A stretch of DNA of 25,200 nt, taken from the NCBI GenBank assembly GCA_021792235.1, contig JAJYVC010000008.1, positions 1-25,200 on the forward strand, read 5' to 3'. A program made the position numbers and the translations under genes. Shown one piece after another: positions 6,326 through 14,269 of this stretch; position 1 is the first letter of the stretch, and the number at the start of each line of letters is the position of its first letter. A model generated the notes under the pieces. The model worked only from the letters and a program-made list of their open reading frames with translations, did not search any database and was not told the origin of the DNA. The DNA comes from Microcaldota archaeon. Lineage in GTDB: Archaea > Micrarchaeota > Micrarchaeia > Micrarchaeales > CABMGC01.

Positions 6326-7060
6326 TTAGAGATTGTCGTCGAATACTTTCTTGTATGTCTCTATGGTGCCTATGTCATACCAGTCATCAGAGTAGACTAC
6401 GCCCTTCACCTCCTGTCTGCTTATCAGCCACTGCAGGAAGTATCCTGGCGCATCGGGATTGTTTCCTTCCCTGACGTACTCCCCGAATTTCTTCAGGGTC
6501 TCCTTTGGGAACAGGTAGATCCCAGTGCTTATTAGTGACGATTTCGGATTTTCAGGCTTCTCAGCAAAGCCTGTCACCGTGTCTCCATTCATGCTTACCA
6601 CGCCGAACCGCTTGGCTCCGCTTACAGATTTTATGTCATACACTGCTATAGTGGTCTTTCTTTCCTTGGTGAAACATCTAGTAACCCTGCCAAGGTCGAA
6701 GCTGCAGAAATTGTCCCCGGCTATTATCAAAAGGTCGTCGCTAAGCTTCGCCTTTTCAATTGTGTAGTGTATTCCCTTTATCGCGCCGAACTTCTCTCCA
6801 TGGTGCATCGACGGCTCCTCTACTATCTCTATTCTCTTTGCAAATCCCAAAGCCATCTTGTTCCTTGCCCAGTACTCGAACTGGTTGTTGAACTTCCTGT
6901 TGGTAGAAAGCACTATCCTATCCACGTCAAGCTCTGCCACGCTGTCCACTATATGCTCCAGTATAGGCTTACCGCCTACCGGAAGCAGTGGCTTGGGCAC
7001 GAAAAGCGTTATCGGCTCGAGCCTTGTCGCGAATCCTCCGCACAATATAAGTGCATCCAC
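6326..7060 (-). CDS. Sugar-phosphate nucleotidyltransferase (NTP-sugar pyrophosphorylase)
   Basis: A 244-aa NTP_transferase enzyme that makes an NDP-sugar from a sugar 1-phosphate and NTP. The signature is at the N terminus: LILCGGFATRLEPIT followed by PKPLLPVGGKPILEH. Further markers are IAGDNFCSFD (metal Asp), FGVVSMNGDTVTGFAEKP (sugar-binding) and the C-terminal WYDIGTIETY. Length fits the short RmlA/GlmU N-terminal-type enzymes with no C-terminal left-handed helix. The start is GTG at 7060. Likely works with the epimerase at 667-1575 in glycan precursor synthesis; the sugar is not determinable. Read on the reverse strand, a TATA-like GGCTTAAATC at 7101-7110 would give a leader of about 20 nt. 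Confidence 0.9.
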   Translation of the reverse strand: MDALILCGGFATRLEPITLFVPKPLLPVGGKPILEHIVDSVAELDVDRIVLSTNRKFNNQFEYWARNKMALGFAKRIEIVEEPSMHHGEKFGAIKGIHYTIEKAKLSDDLLIIAGDNFCSFDLGRVTRCFTKERKTTIAVYDIKSVSGAKRFGVVSMNGDTVTGFAEKPENPKSSLISTGIYLFPKETLKKFGEYVREGNNPDAPGYFLQWLISRQEVKGVVYSDDWYDIGTIETYKKVFDDNL

Positions 7061-7100
7061 TATAATCTACCAACTACCAATTAACATGGAAACAAAAACA

Positions 7101-7110
7101 GATTTAAGCC
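7101..7110 (-). promoter_or_regulatory. Possible TATA box of the nucleotidyltransferase gene
   Basis: On the reverse strand the sequence reads GGCTTAAATC, about 45 bp before the GTG start, leaving a leader of roughly 20 nt that contains two GGTAG motifs. Confidence 0.3.
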
Positions 7111-7156
7111 TTTTCAATATGCTTGGCCAATCCAATTAGTGCGGGCAAGCCATCGC

Positions 7157-7164
7157 ACATATAT
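7157..7164 (+). promoter_or_regulatory. TATA box of the 2-oxoacid dehydrogenase operon
   Basis: ACATATAT lies about 36 bp before the ATG at 7197, predicting a start near 7187 and a leader of about ten nt without a Shine-Dalgarno site. No other promoter-like sequence is obvious before the E1beta, E2 and E3 genes, which are spaced 4-9 bp apart. Confidence 0.4.
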
Positions 7165-7196
7165 GGGCAGATACAAAACTGTTACGCAAATAATAA

Positions 7197-8303
7197 ATGC
7201 TTATCACGCAATATACCAAAGGGATTCTTTTGATAAGGGATGCGTTCGAGGGCAAGATACAGTACTTTCAGGTAATGGATGAATCAGGGAGCATAGACCA
7301 GTCCCTGATGCCTCCAGAACTCACAGACGCGAAGCTTCTTGATATGCTAAAGCTGATGCTGCTCACAAGGAATGCAGATGCAAAGGCAATAAGCCTGCAG
7401 AGGCAGGGAAGGGCAGCCACATACGCGCCAACGCTCGGAGAGGAGGCAGTAAACATAGGCACAGCAACCGCAATGAGGAAGAACGACATATTCGTCCCGG
7501 CATTCAGGCAGCACGGCGTCTATTTTGCAAGGGGTCTGCCGATGCGCCTCTTCTATCTATACTGGATGGGTTTCGAGGAGGGCAACATGATCCCTCCAGA
7601 AGTGCACGGATTCCCAATGGCAGTGCCAGTAAGCACCCAGATGCCACACTCAGTTGGCCTCGCATTCGCACAGAAATACAAGAAGACAGGAAACGCCGTA
7701 ATAGCGTATATTGGCGACGGAGGCACTTCGCAAGGGGACTTCTACGAGGCGATAAACTTCGCCGGAGTGTGGCACGTGCCTCTTGTCGTGGTAATACAGA
7801 ACAACCAGTGGGCAATTTCAGTGCCAAGATCAAAGCAGTCTGCCGCTACAACGCTAGCACAGAAGGCCTTCGCGGCCGGCATCCCCGGGGTGCAGGTTGA
7901 TGGTAACGATGCCATAGCAGTATACAAGGCAACAGCGCAGGCGCTAAAGGACGCCGCAAACGGCCCGTCCGTTATAGAATGTGTGACCTACAGAGCTGGA
8001 ATGCATACAACCTCTGATGATCCTACAAAGTACAGGAGCGAAGCGGACGTGTCCGAATGGCTCAAGAAGGACCCCATACTCAGGCTGAAGCTTTATCTGG
8101 CAAAGAAGGGGCTATGGAGCGAGCAGATCGAGGCGCAGGTTACCGACGAGCAGAAGAAGCTCATAGACTCTGGGGTGGAGGAAGCGGAAGCCTTCAAGCC
8201 GGATCCAAAGTCGATGTTCCAGAATCTCTACAGCTTCGTCCCCGAAACGCTCGATGATGAGCTGAAGGATTCTGAGGCGAACAACTTCTGGCAGGGAGAA
8301 TAA
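7197..8303 (+). CDS. pdhA: 2-oxoacid dehydrogenase complex E1 component, alpha subunit
   Basis: The thiamine-diphosphate subunit of a pyruvate or branched-chain 2-oxoacid dehydrogenase, 368 aa. It begins the catalytic step, decarboxylating the 2-oxoacid. The ThDP/Mg motif is GDGGTSQGDF (from residue 173) through QNNQWAIS (Asn202-203). LQRQGRAATYAPTLGEEA and HTTSDDPTKYR (the phosphorylation-loop region in mitochondrial homologues) are characteristic and closer to the branched-chain/actinobacterial-archaeal type than to the E. coli AceE type. It is the first gene of a four-gene complex operon. Archaea mostly oxidise pyruvate with ferredoxin oxidoreductases; such complexes are known in Thermoplasma and haloarchaea, where the Thermoplasma enzyme prefers branched-chain substrates. 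Substrate here is undecided. Confidence 0.95.
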   Translation: MLITQYTKGILLIRDAFEGKIQYFQVMDESGSIDQSLMPPELTDAKLLDMLKLMLLTRNADAKAISLQRQGRAATYAPTLGEEAVNIGTATAMRKNDIFVPAFRQHGVYFARGLPMRLFYLYWMGFEEGNMIPPEVHGFPMAVPVSTQMPHSVGLAFAQKYKKTGNAVIAYIGDGGTSQGDFYEAINFAGVWHVPLVVVIQNNQWAISVPRSKQSAATTLAQKAFAAGIPGVQVDGNDAIAVYKATAQALKDAANGPSVIECVTYRAGMHTTSDDPTKYRSEADVSEWLKKDPILRLKLYLAKKGLWSEQIEAQVTDEQKKLIDSGVEEAEAFKPDPKSMFQNLYSFVPETLDDELKDSEANNFWQGE

Positions 8304-8312
8304 GGTGTATTT

Positions 8313-9278
8313 ATGCTAGTGAACATGGTTTCCGCAATAAACAATGCCCTTGAACTCATACTCAAGGAGAACAAGGATGCCGTCCTGCTTGGCGAGGATA
8401 TAGGTAGGGATGGCGGAGTGTTCAGGGTCACCGAAGGGCTTGTAGACAAGTTCGGAGATGAGCGTGTGATAGATACTCCCTTAGCAGAATCGGGCATAAT
8501 AGGCACATCAATAGGCATGGCGCTTGCAGGCATGCATCCCATACCAGAAGTGCAGTTCGCAGGGTTCATGTACCTGTCGGTAAGCCAGATCGTAAACCAT
8601 GCAGCAAGGTACAGGTCAAGATCAAGATCAACATTCAAGGTGCCGATGACCATACGCACTCCTGTTAGTGGAGGGGTCAGAACTCTGGAGCACCATTCTG
8701 AAAGCCCCGAAGCCATATATTCGCACATAGGCGGCCTGATAGTGGTGGAACCATCGACTCCGTACGATGCCAAGGGACTGCTGATAAAGGCAGCACGCAT
8801 GGAGGACCCTGTGCTCTTCCTAGAGCCTACAAGGCTTTACAGGCTCTTCAAGCAGGAGATCCCCGAAGAGGCGTATGAAGTGCCAATAGGAAAGGCTAAC
8901 ATAGTTAAGGAGGGCAGCGACCTGTCCATAATAACATACGGAACAATGGTAAACGTGGCAAAGAACGTGATTGAGAAGAAGAAGGTCAATGCAGAACTCA
9001 TAGACCTAAGGACAATAAATCCGTTGGACGAGAGCACGATACTAAACAGCGCCAAGAAGACGGGAAGGGTAATTGTCCTTCATGAGGCTCCCCTGAGCTT
9101 CGGAGTTGGCGCAGAGATATCTGCGAGGATAGCCGAGAAGGCGATGTTCGAGCTAAAGTCCCCGATAATGCGCGTCTCCTCTGACAGCCTTCCATACCCA
9201 TTCCCCGGATACGAAAAGTTCTATATTCCAAACGAGAAGAAGGTTTCAAAAGCTATAGAAAAGATTATGTCGGTGTGA
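8313..9278 (+). CDS. pdhB: 2-oxoacid dehydrogenase complex E1 component, beta subunit
   Basis: A 321-aa transketolase-like subunit that pairs with the E1 alpha chain to form the ThDP-dependent active site. Landmarks are VLLGEDIGRDGGVFRVTEGL, the loop DTPLAESGIIGTSIGMA, EVQFAGFMYLSVSQIVNHAA, and the C-terminal domain with LIDLRTINPLD and VLHEAPLSFGVGAEI. The start at 8313 is fixed by an AAGGTG Shine-Dalgarno sequence at 8302-8307, 5 nt upstream; an internal ATG at 8325 is less well placed. It begins 9 bp after the alpha gene. A run of Arg-Ser codons (RYRSRSRS, near residue 95) occupies a loop where homologues have RYRSGG-like sequence; this is unusual but keeps the frame. Confidence 0.95.
   Translation: MLVNMVSAINNALELILKENKDAVLLGEDIGRDGGVFRVTEGLVDKFGDERVIDTPLAESGIIGTSIGMALAGMHPIPEVQFAGFMYLSVSQIVNHAARYRSRSRSTFKVPMTIRTPVSGGVRTLEHHSESPEAIYSHIGGLIVVEPSTPYDAKGLLIKAARMEDPVLFLEPTRLYRLFKQEIPEEAYEVPIGKANIVKEGSDLSIITYGTMVNVAKNVIEKKKVNAELIDLRTINPLDESTILNSAKKTGRVIVLHEAPLSFGVGAEISARIAEKAMFELKSPIMRVSSDSLPYPFPGYEKFYIPNEKKVSKAIEKIMSV
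9272..9275 (+). promoter_or_regulatory. Shine-Dalgarno site that selects a CTG start for E2
   Basis: GGTG lies 7 nt before the CTG at 9283, inside the last codons of the E1beta gene. Spacing matches the GGTG sites of other genes in this window. No ATG, GTG or TTG exists in the E2 frame between an in-frame stop at 9256 and the lipoyl domain. Confidence 0.5.
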
Positions 9279-9282
9279 TTGC

Positions 9283-10551
9283 CTGAAGCAGATCAGATTT
9301 GTAGACGTAGGGGAAGGTATAACCGAAGGCCACGTGCAGAAATGGCTGGTCAAGGACGGAGACATGGTTAAGGAGGACCAGTCTGTAGTGCAGGTTGAGA
9401 CTGACAAGGCCGTGGTAAACGCTCCCTCCCCAATATCCGGAAAGATAAAGATAAACGTGCCAAGCGACTCCATCGTGCATGTGGGAGATACCCTTGCGTA
9501 CATCGGCACCGACGAGGAGCTCGCAGGAATCAAGCCGGGACAGGACCAGGCCCCTGCGCCGCAGCAGGCAAAGCCCGCGCCACTGCAGCAGGCGAAACAG
9601 CCAGAGCAGCCAGCACAGCAGAAAGCCCAGGAGGCGCATCCAGCGCCGCAGGCCCAGATCCACGAGACCATCGCCACCCCTTATGTGAGGAAGCTGGCAA
9701 GGGACAACAACGTAGACATATCAAAAGTCATAGGCACCGGGCCCGGAGGCAGGATACTCGAGAATGACGTGAAGAATTTCATGAGCAATTCCTCAAGCCC
9801 GCACAAGCAGGTCCCCAAGTTCTCCGAAGTGCTTGAGGACAAGCACTCGGGAAACATAGAGCGCGTGCCAATGTCGCAGACAAGGAAGGCAATAGCAAAG
9901 AATGTTGAGTCAATACTCTCGGTCCCCACGTTCACTCACATGGACCTGATCAATGCATCCAACCTTTACGATATCGTCAAGCGGGAGAAACAAAATGCGG
10001 AGAAGCTGGGGGTGAAGCTGACCTTCCTGCCATTCATAATAAAGGCCACAGTAGAAGCTCTAAAGGAGAACCCTATGGCAAATTCCAGCTACGACTGCGA
10101 TAATCAGGAGATAATAGTAAAGAAGTACTACAACATAGGCCTCGCCGCAGAGGCGCCGGACGGTCTTAAGGTCGTGGTGATAAAGGATGCTGACAAGAAG
10201 AGCATGATCCAGGTCGCAAGGGAGATACAGGAGCTCCACGAGAAGATAAACAAGATGACCATAACCATAGAGGAAATGCGCGACACCACGTTCACTATAA
10301 CAAACATAGGCAGCCTTGGCGGCGGATTCTTCGCAGTACCGATAATAAACCATCCTGACGTCGGCATACTGGGCGCAGGCATGATAAGGGACATGCCCAT
10401 AGCCGAGAACGGCCAGATAAAGATAGCAAAGATGATGCCATTCTCTCTGGTGTTCGATCACAGGGTAGTGGACGGCGCCGAAGCAGTCAAGTTCGGCAAC
10501 GCGCTGAAAAAGTACCTGGAGGACCCGGAATTCCTCGAGATGCTCGGCTGA
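9283..10551 (+). CDS. pdhC: Dihydrolipoamide acyltransferase (E2 core of the complex), apparent CTG start
   Basis: The core enzyme that carries the acyl group on lipoate and transfers it to CoA; 422 aa from the CTG. An N-terminal lipoyl domain opens with IRFVDVGEGITEGHVQKW and holds the lipoylated Lys42 in VETDKAVVNAP. A flexible linker of about 45 residues is rich in Ala, Pro and Gln. The E1/E3-binding domain follows (TPYVRKLARDNNVDISKV, GTGPGGRI). The catalytic domain ends with FDHRVVDGAEAVKF, the active-site His motif. The first GTG in frame (9334) would remove the first lipoyl strand including DVGEG, so translation must begin earlier; the CTG at 9283, 7 nt after a GGTG site, is the only good candidate. 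Four bp separate it from E1beta. Confidence 0.93.
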   Translation: MKQIRFVDVGEGITEGHVQKWLVKDGDMVKEDQSVVQVETDKAVVNAPSPISGKIKINVPSDSIVHVGDTLAYIGTDEELAGIKPGQDQAPAPQQAKPAPLQQAKQPEQPAQQKAQEAHPAPQAQIHETIATPYVRKLARDNNVDISKVIGTGPGGRILENDVKNFMSNSSSPHKQVPKFSEVLEDKHSGNIERVPMSQTRKAIAKNVESILSVPTFTHMDLINASNLYDIVKREKQNAEKLGVKLTFLPFIIKATVEALKENPMANSSYDCDNQEIIVKKYYNIGLAAEAPDGLKVVVIKDADKKSMIQVAREIQELHEKINKMTITIEEMRDTTFTITNIGSLGGGFFAVPIINHPDVGILGAGMIRDMPIAENGQIKIAKMMPFSLVFDHRVVDGAEAVKFGNALKKYLEDPEFLEMLG

Positions 10552-10555
10552 GATC

Positions 10556-11920
10556 ATGGTGATGGGCTCCCTTCCAGAGAACGTTGACCTTGCAGTCGTA
10601 GGTGGCGGCGTTGGCGGATACGTTTCGGCAATAAGGGCATCGCAGCTGGGTATGAGCGTCGCGATAGTCGAGAAGGACAAGATGGGCGGCCACTGCCTCA
10701 ACTACGCATGCATACCCTCGAAGACGCTGATACACATAGCTGACCTGTTCTACGAGATGACTCATTCTGATAAGTTCGGGATAAAGGCTAGCAGCGTAAG
10801 CATAGACCCGCAGCAGATGTACCAGTGGAGGATTGACGTATCTAAAAAGCTAGAGCAGGGAGTGGAGTACCTGTGCAAGTCGAACGGCATAGAGGTGATA
10901 AAGGACCAGGGCACATTCATCTCATCGGGCGCGGTGCAGCTCACCAACGGCTCAGAGCTCGACTTCAAGAAGGCGATAATAGCAACTGGTTCGGAGCCTA
11001 AGACCATACCCGGATTCGAGTTCGGAAGCGTCGTGATCGACTACAAGGCGGCACTGATGCTGAAAGAGGTGCCAAAAAGCATGGTGATAATAGGCGCAGG
11101 ATACGTTGCCGTTGAGGTAGGAATGCTTTATGCAAAGCTTGGCACAAAAGTGGACATACTTGCGCATTCCGACGTGCTCTCAAGGTTCGACTCCGATGCA
11201 GTTGCGCTTGTGAAGAAGAGGATGCAGGAGCTCGGCATAACCGTCCACAATAACACAGTCCCAAAGTCACATAATGGCAACATAGTCTTGATAAACAGCG
11301 GTGAATCCATAGCAGCAGATGTAATAGTGTCTGCTGTGGGGCTTGCGCCATATACCAAGGGCCTGGGCCTGGAGAACACCTCTGTCAAGCTGGACGAGAA
11401 GGGCTTCGTGAAAGTGGACAAATCGCTGCGCACAACAGATCCAAACATACTAGCAATAGGAGATGTCATAGGGGAGCCGCTGCTTGCTCACAAGGCGATA
11501 AGGCAGGGAGAGATAGCAGCGCAGGTCGCGGCCGGAAAGAACGACGCATTCGACAATGCAGTCATACCTGCCGTCATATTCTCGGATCCAGAGATCGCGA
11601 TAGCAGGCACAATGAGCGGCGAAGGCATCAGCGTGAAGAAATTCCCGCTTACGGCTCTGGGCAGGGCAATAGCGCTGAACAGCACAAACGGATTCATAAA
11701 AATGGCCTATGAGCAGAACGGGCTGGTGAAGGGCGTGGAGATCGTATCCACAGATGCCAATGCAATGATAGGTGAGGCAGCGCTAGCTATAGAGATGGGC
11801 GCTACGCTCGAGGACATAGCAGACACGATTCATCCGCACCCTACCTTCTCGGAGCTCATGCAGGAGGTTGCTGCCGCAGCGCTTGACAGGCCGGTGCATT
11901 TCTACTATGGAAAGAAATGA
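10556..11920 (+). CDS. lpdA: Dihydrolipoamide dehydrogenase (E3)
   Basis: The flavoprotein that re-oxidises dihydrolipoamide and reduces NAD+, 454 aa, typical length. The FAD-binding motif is VVGGGVGGYVSAIRA, the redox-active disulfide sits in GGHCLNYACIPSKT, and the NAD-binding motif is IIGAGYVAVEVGMLYAKLG. The second FAD motif is ILAIGDVIGEPLLAHKA, and the C-terminal catalytic His-Glu pair is in HPHPTFSELMQE. Note CLNYAC where most family members have CLNVGC; the two cysteines are conserved. ATG at 10556 and ATG at 10562 are both possible starts; the difference is two residues. It is the fourth gene of the complex and the NAD kinase gene begins 4 bp after its stop. Confidence 0.96.
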   Translation: MVMGSLPENVDLAVVGGGVGGYVSAIRASQLGMSVAIVEKDKMGGHCLNYACIPSKTLIHIADLFYEMTHSDKFGIKASSVSIDPQQMYQWRIDVSKKLEQGVEYLCKSNGIEVIKDQGTFISSGAVQLTNGSELDFKKAIIATGSEPKTIPGFEFGSVVIDYKAALMLKEVPKSMVIIGAGYVAVEVGMLYAKLGTKVDILAHSDVLSRFDSDAVALVKKRMQELGITVHNNTVPKSHNGNIVLINSGESIAADVIVSAVGLAPYTKGLGLENTSVKLDEKGFVKVDKSLRTTDPNILAIGDVIGEPLLAHKAIRQGEIAAQVAAGKNDAFDNAVIPAVIFSDPEIAIAGTMSGEGISVKKFPLTALGRAIALNSTNGFIKMAYEQNGLVKGVEIVSTDANAMIGEAALAIEMGATLEDIADTIHPHPTFSELMQEVAAAALDRPVHFYYGKK

Positions 11921-11924
11921 TCCG

Positions 11925-12686
11925 ATGAAGATAAAGATAGTGAAGAACAGGGACTACAAGGAGCTCAGGCCGCTGTACAAGACATTCAAGCTATCTGGCA
12001 AAGCAGATATATGCATAGCAGTTGGTGGCGATGGCACATTCGTTAAGGCGGCCAAGGAATATTCGGGACCGATACTACCGATACGCAGCGAGGAGCGGGG
12101 CAGCATAGGATACTATTCTGACGTGAACCTGAATGATGTAGAATATGTTGCGAAGGCTCTAAAGAACGGGGATTATCACGTGGAGAAGCTCGAGAACAAG
12201 ATGGAGATAAGCCACAGGGGAAGGAAGTATTATGCGGTAAACGAGGCTCTGCTGCACAACGTGCTGGAAGAGGTCAGCTTCAAGATATATGAGATAAGGG
12301 GCGCGAAGAGATACGAGATATATCCTTATGTCATGAGCGGGGACGGCATACTAATAACAAGCTCAATAGGCTCCACTGCCTACAACAAGTCTGCAGGAGG
12401 ACCGTTGCTGCTGATACCTAACGTGATGTGCCTCACCTTCCTAAATGTCGACGGACCATACCGCAATTCTATAGTTGTGGATTCATCCAAGGTTCTGGAG
12501 ATAGAGATCATAAAGTACAACGGGCTGCTTAGATACGATGGAATAGACATCGCCGAACTCAAGCCAGGCGACTCGTTCAGGGTGAGGATTTCAGAGAAAG
12601 AGCTTAAAATTGTTCGTGTGAAGGGTAAGACTGAAGACCTTGCAAAGAAACTTGACAGGATAATAAGAAGCAGGATGACGAGGTAG
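11925..12686 (+). CDS. nadK: NAD kinase
   Basis: Phosphorylates NAD+ to NADP+. At 253 aa it is the short archaeal form. It has the diacylglycerol/NAD-kinase fold markers: GGDGT (residues 34-38, with the catalytic Asp36), AVNEALLHNV (NE motif, Asn106-Glu107) and SGDGILITSSIGSTAYNKSA (138-156). An ATG at 11907 and a longer frame back to 11868 lie inside the E3 gene and are rejected; 11925 sits 4 bp after the E3 stop. Its position at the end of an NADH-producing complex operon suggests that NAD(H) and NADP(H) supply are co-expressed with 2-oxoacid oxidation (inference). Confidence 0.93.
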   Translation: MKIKIVKNRDYKELRPLYKTFKLSGKADICIAVGGDGTFVKAAKEYSGPILPIRSEERGSIGYYSDVNLNDVEYVAKALKNGDYHVEKLENKMEISHRGRKYYAVNEALLHNVLEEVSFKIYEIRGAKRYEIYPYVMSGDGILITSSIGSTAYNKSAGGPLLLIPNVMCLTFLNVDGPYRNSIVVDSSKVLEIEIIKYNGLLRYDGIDIAELKPGDSFRVRISEKELKIVRVKGKTEDLAKKLDRIIRSRMTR

Positions 12687-12693
12687 CTGGAAA

Positions 12694-13170
12694 ATGGTTA
12701 ATCATGTCAGGAATGCCGAAGCGGCATCAAGAGCAGCGCATGACCTATTCGCCAAAGCACGTAGGCAGCATCCCCTGTACGGGGCGCTCAGGAAGTCAGA
12801 GCTCTCAGCAGAGGCGCAGGAGAAAAGGTACGAGCAAGCAGCCAAGAAATGCGAGGATGCAGCTATAAGCTACCTGAAGGCTGGGGACTTCTCCAATGCG
12901 GCCAAGTATTTCAGCAAGTCAGGCAACATACTGCTCGGCTTTACAGATCCAACTACTGATAAGAATGGATGGAATGATGCCTCATACTGGGCTGCTAGGA
13001 ACTATCTGTACGCCGCAGTGCTCTATTCGCGCATAGACACAGAGGAAGCGGTAAAGTCAGAATCCATAGCAAAAGGAGTCTTCAAGTCGCTTGGCATAAG
13101 CGATAAAATATTCAAGGAGTCGCGACTCGCGTCAGGGATGTTCGTGCATTCCATCGCAAGCGGGGCATAG
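12694..13170 (+). CDS. Helical-repeat (TPR/SNAP-like) protein, unknown
   Basis: A 158-aa, almost fully helical protein. It contains a tetratricopeptide-like helix pair around CEDAAISYLKAGDFSNAAKYFSKSG (split here as CEDAAISYLKAG and DFSNAAKYFSKSG, residues 51-75) and a second one around ASYWAARNYLYAAVLYSRID (95-114). This resembles alpha-SNAP/TPR scaffolds that hold protein partners. No catalytic motif is visible. The gene starts 7 bp after the NAD kinase and is probably the last gene of the complex operon; a new TATA box follows at 13203. A role as an assembly or adaptor factor is possible but not shown. Confidence 0.65.
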   Translation: MVNHVRNAEAASRAAHDLFAKARRQHPLYGALRKSELSAEAQEKRYEQAAKKCEDAAISYLKAGDFSNAAKYFSKSGNILLGFTDPTTDKNGWNDASYWAARNYLYAAVLYSRIDTEEAVKSESIAKGVFKSLGISDKIFKESRLASGMFVHSIASGA

Positions 13171-13202
13171 GCCAGCAGCAGATGGCGATGTACAGGGCAG
13201 GA

Positions 13203-13213
13203 AAATATAAAAG
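13203..13213 (+). promoter_or_regulatory. TATA box of the deoxyhypusine synthase gene
   Basis: AAATATAAAAG predicts a transcription start near 13234, just before the AGGTG Shine-Dalgarno site at 13236-13240 and the CTG at 13247. The leader would be about 13 nt. Confidence 0.5.
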
Positions 13214-13235
13214 TCTGCTAAGAGCAACAAGATGC

Positions 13236-13240
13236 AGGTG
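13236..13240 (+). promoter_or_regulatory. Shine-Dalgarno site that selects a CTG start for deoxyhypusine synthase
   Basis: AGGTG lies 6 nt before the CTG at 13247. An ATG at 13243 is only 2 nt from the site and opens a frame of eight codons before a stop. The deoxyhypusine synthase frame has no ATG, GTG or TTG before 13307. Confidence 0.5.
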
Positions 13241-13246
13241 TAATGT

Positions 13247-14269
13247 CTGGGCCGCAAAAAGTACCTTAAATCAAAGATAGGCCATATCGGTATAGAGACC
13301 AGCAGCGTGGCCGACCTTGTAGACTCATTTTCTTCTATGGCCTTCCAGTCCAGGAACCTCGCCAACGCCGCAAGGATATACGAAAAGATGGTCGCTGACA
13401 GGGACTGCACCATCATAATGTGCCTTGCGGGGTCGATATTCAGCGCCGGACTGAAGAAGCTCGTCTACCAGATGGTTGCGAGCAACATGGTCGACGCTAT
13501 AGTCTCAACTGGAGCGATAATTGTAGACCAGGACTTCTTCGAGGCCATTGGCTTTAGCCATTACATCGGCACGCCGCTCGTTGATGACGAAGACCTGCGC
13601 AGGAGCGCAGTTGACCGCATATACGACACCTACATAAGCGAGGACGAGCTCAGGGTCTGCGACAGGACGATAGGGAAGATAGCAGATTCTCTCAAGCCGA
13701 GGCCGTACTCGTCAAGGGAGTTCATAGTCGAGATGGGCAGATATTTATCAAAACATGGCAAGAGGAACGATTCCGTAGTACTCGAAGCCTACAGGAAAGG
13801 AGTTCCTATATTCGTGCCAGCCTTCTCGGACTGCAGCGCGGGCTTCGGCCTTGTGCAGCATCAGTGGAACAATCCAAAGAGTCATGTATCAATAGATTCT
13901 GCAAAGGACTTCCTGGAGCTTACAAAGATAAAGATAAATTCAAAGCAGAGCGGGCTTCTAATGATAGGCGGAGGAGTGCCCAAGAACTTCGCTCAGGATG
14001 CCGTAGTCGCTGCAGATATGCTGGGCAAGAAGGTCCCCATGCACAAGTATGCAGTGCAGATAACAGTTGCCGATGAAAGGGACGGCGCCCTTTCTGGGTC
14101 AACGCTCAAGGAAGCGCATTCGTGGGGAAAGGTAGACTCATCGCACACGCAGATGGTCTATTCCGAGGCCACTATAGCCCTGCCTATACTCGCGTCGTAC
14201 GTGTACCAGAAGGGAGGGTGGAGGGGAAGGAAGGCAAAGAACTATAATAAGAGGCTTGAAGAACTGTAG
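13247..14269 (+). CDS. dys: Deoxyhypusine synthase, apparent CTG start
   Basis: Transfers the aminobutyl group of spermidine to a lysine of translation factor aIF5A, the first step of hypusine formation, with NAD+ as cofactor. From the CTG the protein is 340 aa, the usual archaeal length. Landmarks are LAGSIFSAGLKKLVYQMV, DAIVSTGAIIVDQDFFEAIG, VPIFVPAFSDCSAGFG, LLMIGGGVPKNF and the catalytic lysine in EAHSWGKVDSSHTQMVYSEA (Lys295). The first GTG in frame (13307) would delete about twenty residues (GRKKYLKSKIGHIGIETSS) that match the N-terminal start of archaeal homologues. The AguB gene starts at the base after its stop codon, so it is co-translated with a polyamine enzyme. Homospermidine synthase, a relative, is the main alternative. 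Confidence 0.92.
   Translation: MGRKKYLKSKIGHIGIETSSVADLVDSFSSMAFQSRNLANAARIYEKMVADRDCTIIMCLAGSIFSAGLKKLVYQMVASNMVDAIVSTGAIIVDQDFFEAIGFSHYIGTPLVDDEDLRRSAVDRIYDTYISEDELRVCDRTIGKIADSLKPRPYSSREFIVEMGRYLSKHGKRNDSVVLEAYRKGVPIFVPAFSDCSAGFGLVQHQWNNPKSHVSIDSAKDFLELTKIKINSKQSGLLMIGGGVPKNFAQDAVVAADMLGKKVPMHKYAVQITVADERDGALSGSTLKEAHSWGKVDSSHTQMVYSEATIALPILASYVYQKGGWRGRKAKNYNKRLEEL

Noticed and set aside
6525..7139. Forward frames opposite the nucleotidyltransferase gene
   Set aside because: The reverse-strand protein is complete with all family motifs; the forward frames show no motif.
8600..8640. Repeated AGGTCAAGATCAAGATCAAC in the E1beta gene, possible slipped-repeat error
   Set aside because: The repeat is in frame, encodes Arg/Ser in a variable loop, and the flanking protein is intact.
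9246..9724. Long reverse-strand frames opposite the start of E2, rich in Ala, Cys and Gly
   Set aside because: They mirror the Ala/Pro/Gln-rich linker of E2 and have no domain or start signal; shadows of the real gene.
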